Position numbers and translations under genes: made by a program
In this document: positions 37,179-45,756 of the stretch, one piece after another
Layout: every line of letters starts with the position of its first letter
Position numbering within the stretch: position 1 is the stretch's first letter
DNA from: an uncultured Bacteroidota bacterium
GTDB lineage: Bacteria > Bacteroidota > Bacteroidia > Flavobacteriales > Flavobacteriaceae
NCBI GenBank assembly: GCA_903913315.1
Contig: CAIWKX010000021.1
Span: 1 to 63,460 of the forward strand
DNA: 63,460 bases
Reading direction: 5' to 3'
Notes under the pieces: model-generated
What the model saw: the letters and a program-made list of their open reading frames with translations, nothing else
What the model was told of the DNA's origin: nothing
Databases searched by the model: none

Positions 37179-37925
37179 TTATTCTTTTGTTATTCTAATG
37201 TCTGTATTAATTCTCAAGGTATCAACATCTTTAAAGTAATCAATGATAATATTTCGAAGTTTATAATCGGTATCACATCTACTAAATCCTTTTTTAAAAA
37301 AAATCATATTATCGCCTCCATTTGATAAATAATCAGAAGTTACAACATAGTATGTTTTTTCTAAATCTAAGGGTTTTCCTTGTACTTGAATATTTTTGAT
37401 TTTATTATCTTTTGTTATAATAAAAGTCATACCAGCTAAAGGATGAGGTTTTTTTTCTCTTACTATATAGTTTGCAATTTCAATTAATTGCTCACCTTTA
37501 AGACCAATAATTACGGCACTATTTTCAAAAGGCATTACCTCATAAGCATTTCTAGCGGTAACATTTCCTTTAGGAATTATAGTTCTAATTCCACCATGAT
37601 TTAGTAAACAAACATCAATTGATTTTTGTTCTCTTTTTTGAAAAATAGGATTGCTTTTTTCAAGAGTTATATCAGCAAGGAAGCAACCAATGTTGGTTTG
37701 CCATTCACCATTTTTATCTAAATTTTTTGGGCAAAAGGCTAAAATTTCATTTAAATCTTTATCTATATTTTCTCGATAAGGTTTGATGTAATTTTCAATT
37801 TCGGCAACACTAGTTTGTTTTTCGGTGATTCCTATTTTCTTGCCTTCAATCTTTGTAACATAATATTGATGACCACAGCAAGAAATTAATGTTATAAATG
37901 TTAATAATAAAACAAAATGTTTCAT
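37179..37925 (-). CDS. 5'-nucleotidase C-terminal-domain lipoprotein
   Basis: The protein is 248 residues from ATG 37923-37925; an in-frame ATG ten codons upstream would displace the signal. The lipoprotein signal is HFVLLLTFITLISCC. The body is the UshA substrate-binding domain: DVCLLNHGGIRTIIPKG, ARNAYEVMPFENSAVIIGLKG and VVTSDYLSNGGDNMIFF. It carries the adenine-stacking aromatic region but no metal site. Together with the gene 5 bp downstream it reconstitutes a split 5'-nucleotidase, with the C-terminal domain encoded first. Confidence 0.88.
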   Translation of the reverse strand: MKHFVLLLTFITLISCCGHQYYVTKIEGKKIGITEKQTSVAEIENYIKPYRENIDKDLNEILAFCPKNLDKNGEWQTNIGCFLADITLEKSNPIFQKREQKSIDVCLLNHGGIRTIIPKGNVTARNAYEVMPFENSAVIIGLKGEQLIEIANYIVREKKPHPLAGMTFIITKDNKIKNIQVQGKPLDLEKTYYVVTSDYLSNGGDNMIFFKKGFSRCDTDYKLRNIIIDYFKDVDTLRINTDIRITKE

Positions 37926-38003
37926 TCCAACCGGATAGTTTTTTAGTTTTACCATGTTATATTCGACTTAATTTAATTAAATTTGCAAACAAGTAAAAGT
38001 ACT

Positions 38004-38522
38004 ATGTTTTTAAATAAAATAAAGGATTTTTGGATAAAAAAGATAGTTAAGAAAAAGTTATTAAATGTAAAGTTAATAAATTCAGATAGTTCTATTGAAA
38101 AAGTTGGAATAGTTTTTGACGAAAGCTATTTTTATGAAAGAGAAGAATTGCTGAAGGAACTTATTCAACAAGGAATTAAAAGTGAAAACATTCATATTTT
38201 AGTTTTTAAAAATAAGATTAAAAAGAATGAAATTTTTGATTATCCTGTTTTTAGTTATAAAAATATGAGTTGGATAGCTTCTGTTAATGGTAAATCATTT
38301 GATGATTTTGTAAACCCAAATTTTGATTTACTGATAAGTTATTATGATATAGAAAAATCACCACTTTTGTTGACGACACATCTATCTAAAGCCAGTTTTA
38401 AAGTAGGATTTGCTTCAATTGATAAAAGATTAAATCATTTTATGATTGATACCAATGCTGAAAATTATAAGATTTTTATGGAAGAATTATTCAAATATTT
38501 GAAAATATTAAATAAACTATAA
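38004..38522 (+). CDS. DUF6913-like protein
   Basis: The 172-residue soluble protein starts at ATG 38004; a TTG at 37983 in frame adds only seven residues. It begins with a basic amphipathic segment ([20 protein letters not shown]). A Rossmann-like alternation follows ([33 protein letters not shown]), ending in [20 protein letters not shown] associate this family with the gene upstream of dapA in flavobacteria (DUF6913). It is 1 bp from dapA. Function is unknown. Confidence 0.75.
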   Translation: MFLNKIKDFWIKKIVKKKLLNVKLINSDSSIEKVGIVFDESYFYEREELLKELIQQGIKSENIHILVFKNKIKKNEIFDYPVFSYKNMSWIASVNGKSFDDFVNPNFDLLISYYDIEKSPLLLTTHLSKASFKVGFASIDKRLNHFMIDTNAENYKIFMEELFKYLKILNKL

Positions 38523-38523
38523 T

Positions 38524-39399
38524 ATGCAATCATTAATTGGAACAGGAGTTGCTTTGGTTACCCCGTTCAAAAAAGATTTTTCAGTTGATTCTGAAGCTTT
38601 AGAACGAATTGTAAATTTCCAAATTGATAACGGAATTGATTATTTGGTTGTCCTTGGAACTACTGCTGAGAATTCCACTTTAAGTCAGGATGAGAAAGAA
38701 TTAGTAATTAAAACGGTTATTGATGCTAACAAAGGAAGATTGCCTTTGGTTCTTGGTGTAGGAGGGAATGATACAAATAAGGTTGTTGAAGAACTTAAAA
38801 CGAGAGATTTTTCAAATTTTGTAGCTATACTTTCTGTTTCTCCTTATTATAATAAACCTACTCAAGAAGGAATTTATCAACATTTTAAAGCTATTGCAAA
38901 AGCTTCTCCTTTACCTATAATTCTTTATAATGTTCCTGGAAGGACGGCAAGTAATATGTTACCATCAACGGTCTTAAAATTAGCAAATGATTTTAAAAAT
39001 ATTGTTGCTATAAAAGAAGCTGCAGGTGATATTGTGCAAGCAATGAAATTAATACAAGGAAAACCTGAAGGGTTTCATGTTATTTCAGGAGATGATATGG
39101 TAACATTACCTATAGTTTTAGCTGGTGGAAGTGGTGTTATATCTGTAATTGGTGAGGGTTTCCCTAAACAATTTTCAGATATGGTGCGTTTAGGTTTGAA
39201 TAAAAAAGTATCAGATGCCTATAAACTACATTATCTTTTAGTAGATGCAATTGATATGATATTTGAACAAGGAAATCCTGCCGGAATTAAAGAAGTGCAT
39301 AAAATGTTGGGGTTATCAGAAAACACTGTTAGACTGCCATTGGTAAATGTAGATAAAGATTTAAGGGAAAGACTTTCAAAATTTGTCAAAAGTTTATAG
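38524..39399 (+). CDS. dapA: 4-hydroxy-tetrahydrodipicolinate synthase
   Basis: The 291-residue TIM-barrel enzyme condenses pyruvate and aspartate semialdehyde for lysine and diaminopimelate synthesis. It begins [20 protein letters not shown]. Family motifs are [43 protein letters not shown] (catalytic Tyr), VAIKEAAGD (Schiff-base Lys) and [11 protein letters not shown]. It lies directly behind the DUF6913-like gene. The downstream gap has a promoter for bamD. Confidence 0.97.
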   Translation: MQSLIGTGVALVTPFKKDFSVDSEALERIVNFQIDNGIDYLVVLGTTAENSTLSQDEKELVIKTVIDANKGRLPLVLGVGGNDTNKVVEELKTRDFSNFVAILSVSPYYNKPTQEGIYQHFKAIAKASPLPIILYNVPGRTASNMLPSTVLKLANDFKNIVAIKEAAGDIVQAMKLIQGKPEGFHVISGDDMVTLPIVLAGGSGVISVIGEGFPKQFSDMVRLGLNKKVSDAYKLHYLLVDAIDMIFEQGNPAGIKEVHKMLGLSENTVRLPLVNVDKDLRERLSKFVKSL

Positions 39400-39455
39400 T
39401 TTTGATAAAATAAATATCAATTCAAAAAAATGTTTCATAGTATCTAATTATTAAC

Positions 39456-39463
39456 TAATTTTG
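39456..39463 (+). promoter_or_regulatory. -7 box upstream of bamD
   Basis: TAATTTTG matches TAnnTTTG. TTC, one base from the -33 TTG, lies 19 bp upstream. The distance to the ATG is 56 bp. Confidence 0.5.
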
Positions 39464-39519
39464 CAGTTCGATTTTTTAAGACATAAATCCCTTGAAAAAC
39501 TGCATTTACAAAAATAAAA

Positions 39520-40314
39520 ATGAAGAAAATAGTTTCTCTTTTACTACTGATAGTTCTTTTTTCGTCTTGTAGCGAGTATCAAAAAGCATTAAAATCTGAT
39601 GATATTGCTGTAAAATATGCCTTGTCTACAAAGATGTATGATAGCGGAAAGTATGAAAAAGCTATTAGATTGTTTGAGCAGATTTCACCTTCTTATAAAG
39701 GTAAGCCTCAAGCTGAAAAATTATTTTATATGTTTTCACAGGCTTATTACAAAACTAAGCAATATTATTTAGCAGGGTATCAATTTGAAAATTTTGCCTC
39801 AAGTTATCCAAAAAGTGAAAAACACGAAGAAGCCTTGTTTTTGGGTGCAAAATCGTATTCGAAACTTTCTCCAGTTTATAGCTTAGATCAAGCAGATACT
39901 GATAAGGCGGTAGAAAAGTTACAGGTTTTTATTGATACTTATCCCAGCTCAACCTATTTGGCAGAAGCCAATACGATAATGAAGGAGTTGCGATATAAAG
40001 TTGAAAAGAAAGCTTTTGAAAATGCAAAACAATACAATACTATTTCTGATTTTAAATCAGCGCAAATAGCTTTTGATAATTTTATTTCAGATTTTCCAGG
40101 AACTCCATTTAAAGAAGACGCTTTATTTTATAAATTAGATTCAGCTTATAAATTGGCATTGAATAGTGTTCCTCAAAAAATGGAAGAAAGGTTAAATAAT
40201 GCAAAGGCTGCTTATATAAGCTTATTGAAATTCAAGCCAGATTCAAAATACAAAGAAAAAGCGACAGAAATGTTGGCTTCTATTGATAAAGATTTAAAAC
40301 AATTTTCTAAATAA
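39520..40314 (+). CDS. bamD: outer-membrane assembly lipoprotein BamD
   Basis: The 264-residue lipoprotein (VLFSSC, acylated C16) has TPR-like repeats: YDSGKYEKAIRLFEQISPSY, FYMFSQAYYKTKQYYLAGYQ and YPKSEKHEEALFLGAKSY. BamD is the essential partner of BamA in outer-membrane protein insertion. It leads the bamD-omega-coaBC-porD-recN cluster, which is typical of flavobacteria. Confidence 0.95.
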   Translation: MKKIVSLLLLIVLFSSCSEYQKALKSDDIAVKYALSTKMYDSGKYEKAIRLFEQISPSYKGKPQAEKLFYMFSQAYYKTKQYYLAGYQFENFASSYPKSEKHEEALFLGAKSYSKLSPVYSLDQADTDKAVEKLQVFIDTYPSSTYLAEANTIMKELRYKVEKKAFENAKQYNTISDFKSAQIAFDNFISDFPGTPFKEDALFYKLDSAYKLALNSVPQKMEERLNNAKAAYISLLKFKPDSKYKEKATEMLASIDKDLKQFSK

Positions 40315-40320
40315 AATGTC

Positions 40321-40638
40321 ATGGATTTAAAAAAAACCAATGCGCCAGTAAACACAATAACTTATAATAAAAATGTTATTGAAGAACCTACTGGGAATGT
40401 TTATGAAGCGATAACTATTATGGCAAAAAGAGCAAATCAAATAAATACCGAGATTAAAAAAGAATTACTTGAAAAATTGGATGAGTTTGCTACGTATAAT
40501 GATAGTTTAGAAGAGGTGTTTGAAAATAAAGAACAAATTGAAGTCTCTAAATTTTATGAAAAATTGCCAAAACCACACGCTCTAGCAGTTCAAGAATGGT
40601 TGGATGGGAAGATTTATTATAAAGATACAAATAAATAA
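40321..40638 (+). CDS. rpoZ: RNA polymerase omega subunit (Rpb6-type)
   Basis: The 105-residue protein has the Bacteroidota Rpb6/omega pattern: GNVYEAITIMAKRANQINTE followed by IKKELLEKLDEFATY. It helps assemble beta' into RNA polymerase. It is 6 bp after bamD and 9 bp before coaBC, a typical cluster position. Confidence 0.93.
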   Translation: MDLKKTNAPVNTITYNKNVIEEPTGNVYEAITIMAKRANQINTEIKKELLEKLDEFATYNDSLEEVFENKEQIEVSKFYEKLPKPHALAVQEWLDGKIYYKDTNK

Positions 40639-40647
40639 AATAGAACA

Positions 40648-41859
40648 ATGTCAGTTTTAAGCGGTAAAAAAGTAATACTAGGAGTTTCTGGTGGAATTGC
40701 CGCATATAAGACTGCATCATTGGTTCGTCTATTTATTACAGCAGGTGCACATGTCCAAGTGATAATGACACCTGCTTCTAAAGATTTTGTAACCCCCTTA
40801 ACATTATCCACTTTATCTAAAAACCCAGTATATTCTACTTTTTATAAAGATGAAGAGGATAATGTTCAGTGGAATAATCATGTGGAATTAGGGCTTTGGG
40901 GTGATTTAATGGTTATTGCACCGGCAACGGCAAATACATTATCTAAAATGGTAAATGGGAATTGTGATAATCTTTTAATTGCTACTTATTTATCTGCTAG
41001 ATGTCCAGTCTATTTTGCTCCCGCAATGGATTTGGATATGTATAAACATCCCTCTACAATTAAATCTTTAAATGCTTTGCGACAATTTGGGAAAACTATA
41101 ATACCTGCTGAATCAGGTGAGTTAGCTAGTGGATTATCCGGAGAAGGAAGAATGGCTGAACCTTCCACTATTATTGCATTCATAGAATCTGATTTGTTAA
41201 GTAAACTACCTCTAAAAGGAAAAAAAATATTAGTTACAGCTGGTCCAACATTCGAATCTATAGACCCTGTACGTTTTATAGGTAATCATTCTTCTGGAAA
41301 GATGGGATTTGATATTGCTGATGAAGCTGCAAGGCTTGGGGCAGAAGTTATTTTAATTTCTGGGCCAACAAACTTAAGAGTAAAAAATAATCTAATAAAT
41401 GTTATAGATGTAGTTTCTGCTGAAGAGATGTACAACGCCTGCCATCTTTTTTTTAATGATGTTGATGTAGTTATTTCAGCGGCAGCGGTTTCGGATTATC
41501 GTCCAAAAAATGTAGCTGTGCAAAAAATTAAAAAAAATGACAATAATTTTAGTATTGAATTAGAAAAAACTAAAGATATTTTAGCATCTTTGGGTGAAAT
41601 AAAAAATAATCAATTTTTAATTGGGTTTGCTTTAGAAACTGAAAATGAAATTGAAAATGCTAAATCAAAAATTCAGAAAAAAAACTTAGATTTGATTGTT
41701 TTAAATTCACTTCAAGATGAAGGTGCTGGCTTTGGTAGTTTTACAAATAAAGTTACATTTATAGATAGTGACTTCATTATTGAAACTATGGGATTAAAAT
41801 TAAAAGAAGAAGTAGCTGTTGATATTTTAAATAAAGTAATAACTCATTATGATGTGTAA
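40648..41859 (+). CDS. coaBC: bifunctional phosphopantothenoylcysteine decarboxylase/synthetase
   Basis: The 403-residue fusion has an N-terminal CoaC flavoprotein domain (ILGVSGGIAAYKTASLVRLF; APATANTLSKM; FAPAMDLDMY) followed by the CoaB ligase domain (TAGPTFESIDPVRFIGNHSS, SAAAVSDYRP, IGFALETENE). It makes 4'-phosphopantetheine for coenzyme A. Its 3' end overlaps the porD-like start by 11 bp. The final CoA step (coaE) is also in this window, in fused form at 45757-47475. Confidence 0.97.
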   Translation: MSVLSGKKVILGVSGGIAAYKTASLVRLFITAGAHVQVIMTPASKDFVTPLTLSTLSKNPVYSTFYKDEEDNVQWNNHVELGLWGDLMVIAPATANTLSKMVNGNCDNLLIATYLSARCPVYFAPAMDLDMYKHPSTIKSLNALRQFGKTIIPAESGELASGLSGEGRMAEPSTIIAFIESDLLSKLPLKGKKILVTAGPTFESIDPVRFIGNHSSGKMGFDIADEAARLGAEVILISGPTNLRVKNNLINVIDVVSAEEMYNACHLFFNDVDVVISAAAVSDYRPKNVAVQKIKKNDNNFSIELEKTKDILASLGEIKNNQFLIGFALETENEIENAKSKIQKKNLDLIVLNSLQDEGAGFGSFTNKVTFIDSDFIIETMGLKLKEEVAVDILNKVITHYDV

Positions 41860-42739
41860 ATTTTTTAGTTTATTTTCAATTTGTTTTTTTATTAATCTTC
41901 ATGCACAGGAGCTTAATTGTAAAGTAATAGTTAATTATGATAAAGTAACAAATGTTAATAGTCAGGTTTTCAAAACACTAGAATCTTCATTAACAGAATT
42001 CGTCAATAAAACATCATGGACTGAAAAAGCGTATAAGGATAATGAAAAAATAAACTGTTCAATGTTTATTACTATTAATTCATCCGATTCAAATAATTTT
42101 GATGCTAGTATTCAAGTTCAATGTTCTAGACCCGTTTATAATTCAAGTTTTACAACACCATTGTTAAATATTAACGATAAAGACTTTGCTTTTCAATATA
42201 CAGAATTTCAAAGTTTATTTTATAATCCCAATAGTTTTGATTCCAATTTAATTTCCACAATTGCTTATTATTGTTATATAATTATAGGAGTTGATGCTGA
42301 AACATTTGCCTTAGATAGTGGAGCCGATTATTTTGTTTCAGCTCAAGGTATCGTTAATTTAGCTTCTGCAACAGGAGGAAAAGGATGGGCGCAATCTGAT
42401 AAACCTGAAAATAGGTATTATTTAGTTAGTGATTTGCTTTCAACAACTTTTAAACCCTATAGAGAAGCTATGTTTCAATATCATTTTAATGGTATGGATT
42501 CTATGAGTAAGGATTTGAAAAGATCAAAAGAAGAAATAATAACTTCAATAAATACGCTTTCGTCTCTTCAAAGTGTTCGTCCAAATGCTTATCTGACAAG
42601 AGTATTTTTTGATGCTAAATCAGATGAGATTTTATCCATTTTTTCAGGAGGCCCTAATATAGATATTGAAGGGTTAGTTGATAAACTATCTAGATTGTCT
42701 CCTCTCAATTCTTCGAAATGGATGAATATAAAGTTTTAA
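41849..42739 (+). CDS. porD: DUF4835/PorD-like protein, T9SS-associated
   Basis: The 296-residue exported protein has a short signal (CFFINLHAQ). The body begins ELNCKVIVNYDKVTNVNSQV and contains DNEKINCSMFITINS, IQVQCSRPVYN and YYCYIIIGVDAETFALDSG, the DUF4835 pattern. Members are annotated as PorD of the type IX secretion system. T9SS cargo in this window (6350-7957; 16869-21962) shows that the system is present. It overlaps coaBC by 11 bp and precedes recN by 20 bp. Confidence 0.88.
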   Translation: MMCKFFSLFSICFFINLHAQELNCKVIVNYDKVTNVNSQVFKTLESSLTEFVNKTSWTEKAYKDNEKINCSMFITINSSDSNNFDASIQVQCSRPVYNSSFTTPLLNINDKDFAFQYTEFQSLFYNPNSFDSNLISTIAYYCYIIIGVDAETFALDSGADYFVSAQGIVNLASATGGKGWAQSDKPENRYYLVSDLLSTTFKPYREAMFQYHFNGMDSMSKDLKRSKEEIITSINTLSSLQSVRPNAYLTRVFFDAKSDEILSIFSGGPNIDIEGLVDKLSRLSPLNSSKWMNIKF

Positions 42740-42759
42740 TTATCTTAAAATTTTTATAA

Positions 42760-44412
42760 ATGATTCAATCGTTATCCATTGAAAATTTTTCCTTAATAGA
42801 AAAGTTATCCGTAAAATTTTCTGATGGATTCTCTGTTATTACAGGTGAAACAGGAGCTGGTAAATCAATTCTTTTAGGTGCTTTAGGTTTGGTTTTAGGA
42901 AAAAGAGCGGATCTTACTTCTTTGAAAAATAAGGATGAAAAGTGCATAATTGAAGCAAGTTTTCAAATAAAAAATTATAACTTAAAATCTTTTTTCGAAT
43001 CTAATGATTTGGATTATGAAGATGAAACTATTATTAGAAGAGAAATATTGCCTACAGGAAAATCCCGTGCTTTTATCAATGATACACCAGTAAATCTGAA
43101 TGAATTACAAGAATTAAGTAATTATTTAATAGATATTCATTCACAACATCAAACTCAAGAGCTTTCTGAAGATGTTGTTCAATTTCAAATAATTGATTCT
43201 GTAGCTTCTAATTTTGATTTGATTTTTGAATATTCCACTCTTTTAAAGGATTTTAAGAAATATAAGTCGGAACAAATATCTAAAAATGAATTATTACAAT
43301 CTGTTTTAAAAGAGCAAGATTATACTACTTTTTTGTTGGAAGAATTATTGTCCGCTAATTTAAAATCTGGTGAACAGGACGATTTAGAAATTCGATTTGA
43401 AAAATTAAACAATGTGGAGTTCATCAAAGAAAATATAATAAAATCGCTTTCAATAGCTAGTGAAGAGCAGTATGGAGTACTTCAAAATTTGAAAGAAATC
43501 AAATTGTCCTTTCAAAAAATTGCTGAATTTTCAAATGAATATTATACTTTATATGATCGTATTACTAGTGTCTTAATTGAATTTGATGACATTCAAAAAG
43601 AATTACATCAGTTATCAGACACCATTTATTCCAATCCTGAAGAATTGCAATTAACAATCGAAAAGTTGCAATTGATTTATGCACTTCAAAAGAAACATCA
43701 GGTCACTACAGTTGAGCAATTATTGGTAATTCAAGAAGATTTAGATTCTAAAGTTGTTTCTGTTACTACTTTAGAATCAGAAATTGTTTCAATAGAAAAG
43801 TTAATTGCAGAAACTGAAAGTAAACTGAATGATTTGGCTATTGAAATTCATGAAAATAGAGTAATTGCAATTCCAATTTTAACAGAAAAATTGTCCTTTA
43901 TTTTAGAGCAATTGGGAATGGGAAATGCTCGATTTAATATTAAAATAATTGCGAAAGAAGATTTTTATAGCAATGGAAAAGATCAAATACAGTTTTTATT
44001 TTCAGCTAATAAAGGTTCTGATTTTGGATTATTAAAGAAAGTTGCCTCTGGAGGAGAAATGTCTCGAATTATGTTAGCTGTTAAATCTGTTTTGTCACAA
44101 TATTCAAAACTTCCTACTATTATTTTTGATGAAATTGATACTGGAGTTTCAGGAGAGATTGCTCACAAAATGGGTGAAATTATGAAGGGGATGAGTAATA
44201 ATATGCAGGTCCTTGCTATTACACACTTACCTCAAATTGCTGGAAAAGGTAAGGAACATTTTAAAGTTTTTAAAGTTGTGTATGCCAATCAAACACAATC
44301 TGAATTGAAGTTGTTGACTAAGGATGAGCGAATTATTGAAATAGCACAAATGCTTTCTGGCTCTGCAGTTTCCGATTCTGCTTTAAATCATGCCAAGGAA
44401 TTGCTGAACTAA
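42760..44412 (+). CDS. recN: DNA repair protein RecN
   Basis: The 550-residue SMC-like ATPase has Walker A GETGAGKSILLGALGLVLG (about 29-47), a central coiled coil (about 150-360), signature KVASGGEMSRIMLAVKSVL, Walker B TIIFDEIDTGVSG and a terminal ITHLPQIAGKGKEHFKV segment. It acts in double-strand-break repair. It is the last gene of the bamD cluster, and the fabV promoter lies across its 3' end. Confidence 0.97.
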   Translation: MIQSLSIENFSLIEKLSVKFSDGFSVITGETGAGKSILLGALGLVLGKRADLTSLKNKDEKCIIEASFQIKNYNLKSFFESNDLDYEDETIIRREILPTGKSRAFINDTPVNLNELQELSNYLIDIHSQHQTQELSEDVVQFQIIDSVASNFDLIFEYSTLLKDFKKYKSEQISKNELLQSVLKEQDYTTFLLEELLSANLKSGEQDDLEIRFEKLNNVEFIKENIIKSLSIASEEQYGVLQNLKEIKLSFQKIAEFSNEYYTLYDRITSVLIEFDDIQKELHQLSDTIYSNPEELQLTIEKLQLIYALQKKHQVTTVEQLLVIQEDLDSKVVSVTTLESEIVSIEKLIAETESKLNDLAIEIHENRVIAIPILTEKLSFILEQLGMGNARFNIKIIAKEDFYSNGKDQIQFLFSANKGSDFGLLKKVASGGEMSRIMLAVKSVLSQYSKLPTIIFDEIDTGVSGEIAHKMGEIMKGMSNNMQVLAITHLPQIAGKGKEHFKVFKVVYANQTQSELKLLTKDERIIEIAQMLSGSAVSDSALNHAKELLN

Positions 44413-44430
44413 AAAATTGAATTATATTTG
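44401..44430 (+). promoter_or_regulatory. consensus promoter for fabV
   Basis: TTG at 44401-44403, exactly 19 bp, then TATATTTG at 44423-44430. This is the full Bacteroidota -33/-7 consensus, 48 bp before the fabV start and overlapping the recN stop region. Confidence 0.75.
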
Positions 44431-44478
44431 CTTGAGTGCAAATTTTAAAATTCATACTAGAAATAAAAAGATAAGATT

Positions 44479-45669
44479 ATGATTATAGAACCAAGAATGC
44501 GTGGGTTTATTTGTTTAACAGCACATCCAAATGGTTGTGAACAAAACGTTAAAAATCAAATTGAATATGTAAAATCAAAAGGTAAAATTGATGGAGCTAA
44601 GCGCGTTTTAGTCATTGGTGCGTCAACTGGTTTTGGTTTAGCTTCAAGAATTTCAAGTGCTTTTGGTTGTGATGCAGCCACCATAGGTATCTTTTTTGAA
44701 AAACCTGCTTCAGAAGGAAAAACAGCTACTCCTGGATGGTATAATAGCGCAGCTTTTGAAAATGAAGCTCATAATGCGGGTTTGTATGCTAAAAGTATCA
44801 ATGGGGATGCTTTTTCTAAAGAAGTAAAACAACAAACAATGGAAATGATTAAATCGGATTTAGGTCAGGTAGATTTAATAATATATAGTTTGGCCTCACC
44901 AGTTCGAATGCATCCAGAAACAGGAGTTTTACATCGCTCCACTTTGAAACCAATAGGGTCAACGTTCACTAATAAAACTGTGGATTTTCACACAGGAAAT
45001 GTTAGTGAAGTATCTATTGAGCCTGCCACTCAAGAAGATATTGATAATACAGTCAAAGTTATGGGGGGTGAAGATTGGTTAATGTGGATTCAAGAACTTA
45101 AAGCTGCAGGGTTATTAGCTAATGAAGCAACCACAATTGCTTATTCCTATATTGGGCCTGCTGTTACAGAAGCAGTTTATAGAAAGGGAACGATTGGAAG
45201 AGCAAAAGATCATCTTGAAGCTACTGCATTTACTATTACTGATAATTTAAAAGATATTAATGGTAAAGCTTATGTTTCAGTCAATAAAGCATTAGTTACT
45301 CAGGCAAGTTCTGCAATTCCAGTAATTCCGCTTTATATTTCTTTATTATATAAAATAATGAAGTCTAATTTGGTTCATGAAGGATGTATTGAACAAATAC
45401 AAAGATTATATAGTGAAAGATTATTTACTGGAAAAGAGGTTCCTACTGATACTAGCGGAAGGATTAGAATTGATGATTGGGAAATGAGGGAAGATGTTCA
45501 AGCTAAAGTTTCTGATTTATGGAGTAAGGCAACGACAGAATCATTGCCTGAAATAGGAGATTTAGAAGGATATAAACAAGATTTTTTAAACTTATTTGGG
45601 TTCAGATTTAAAGGTGTTGATTATAATGCTGATACCAATGAAATGATTGAAGTTTCTAGTATTAAATAA
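44479..45669 (+). CDS. fabV: enoyl-ACP reductase FabV
   Basis: The 396-residue protein is a FabV/TER-family NADH-dependent trans-2-enoyl reductase, the last step of fatty-acid elongation. It begins MIIEPRMRGFICLTAHP. The nucleotide-binding motif is VLVIGASTGFGLASRI, and the catalytic region around residues 221-246 has TIAYSYIGPAVTEAVYRKG followed by TIGRAK. FabV forms are much less sensitive to triclosan than FabI, a family property. It is monocistronic with its own consensus promoter and terminator. Confidence 0.96.
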   Translation: MIIEPRMRGFICLTAHPNGCEQNVKNQIEYVKSKGKIDGAKRVLVIGASTGFGLASRISSAFGCDAATIGIFFEKPASEGKTATPGWYNSAAFENEAHNAGLYAKSINGDAFSKEVKQQTMEMIKSDLGQVDLIIYSLASPVRMHPETGVLHRSTLKPIGSTFTNKTVDFHTGNVSEVSIEPATQEDIDNTVKVMGGEDWLMWIQELKAAGLLANEATTIAYSYIGPAVTEAVYRKGTIGRAKDHLEATAFTITDNLKDINGKAYVSVNKALVTQASSAIPVIPLYISLLYKIMKSNLVHEGCIEQIQRLYSERLFTGKEVPTDTSGRIRIDDWEMREDVQAKVSDLWSKATTESLPEIGDLEGYKQDFLNLFGFRFKGVDYNADTNEMIEVSSIK

Positions 45670-45690
45670 TTCATTACATTATTTTACCAT

Positions 45691-45720
45691 AAAAAGTCCC
45701 GATTTGTCGGGACTTTTCTT
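45691..45720 (+). terminator. terminator of fabV
   Basis: AAAAGTCCCGA, loop TTTG, TCGGGACTTTT. Confidence 0.85.
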
Positions 45721-45756
45721 TTATAGATAGAGTATATTTGTAAAAATTTTTCAAGA

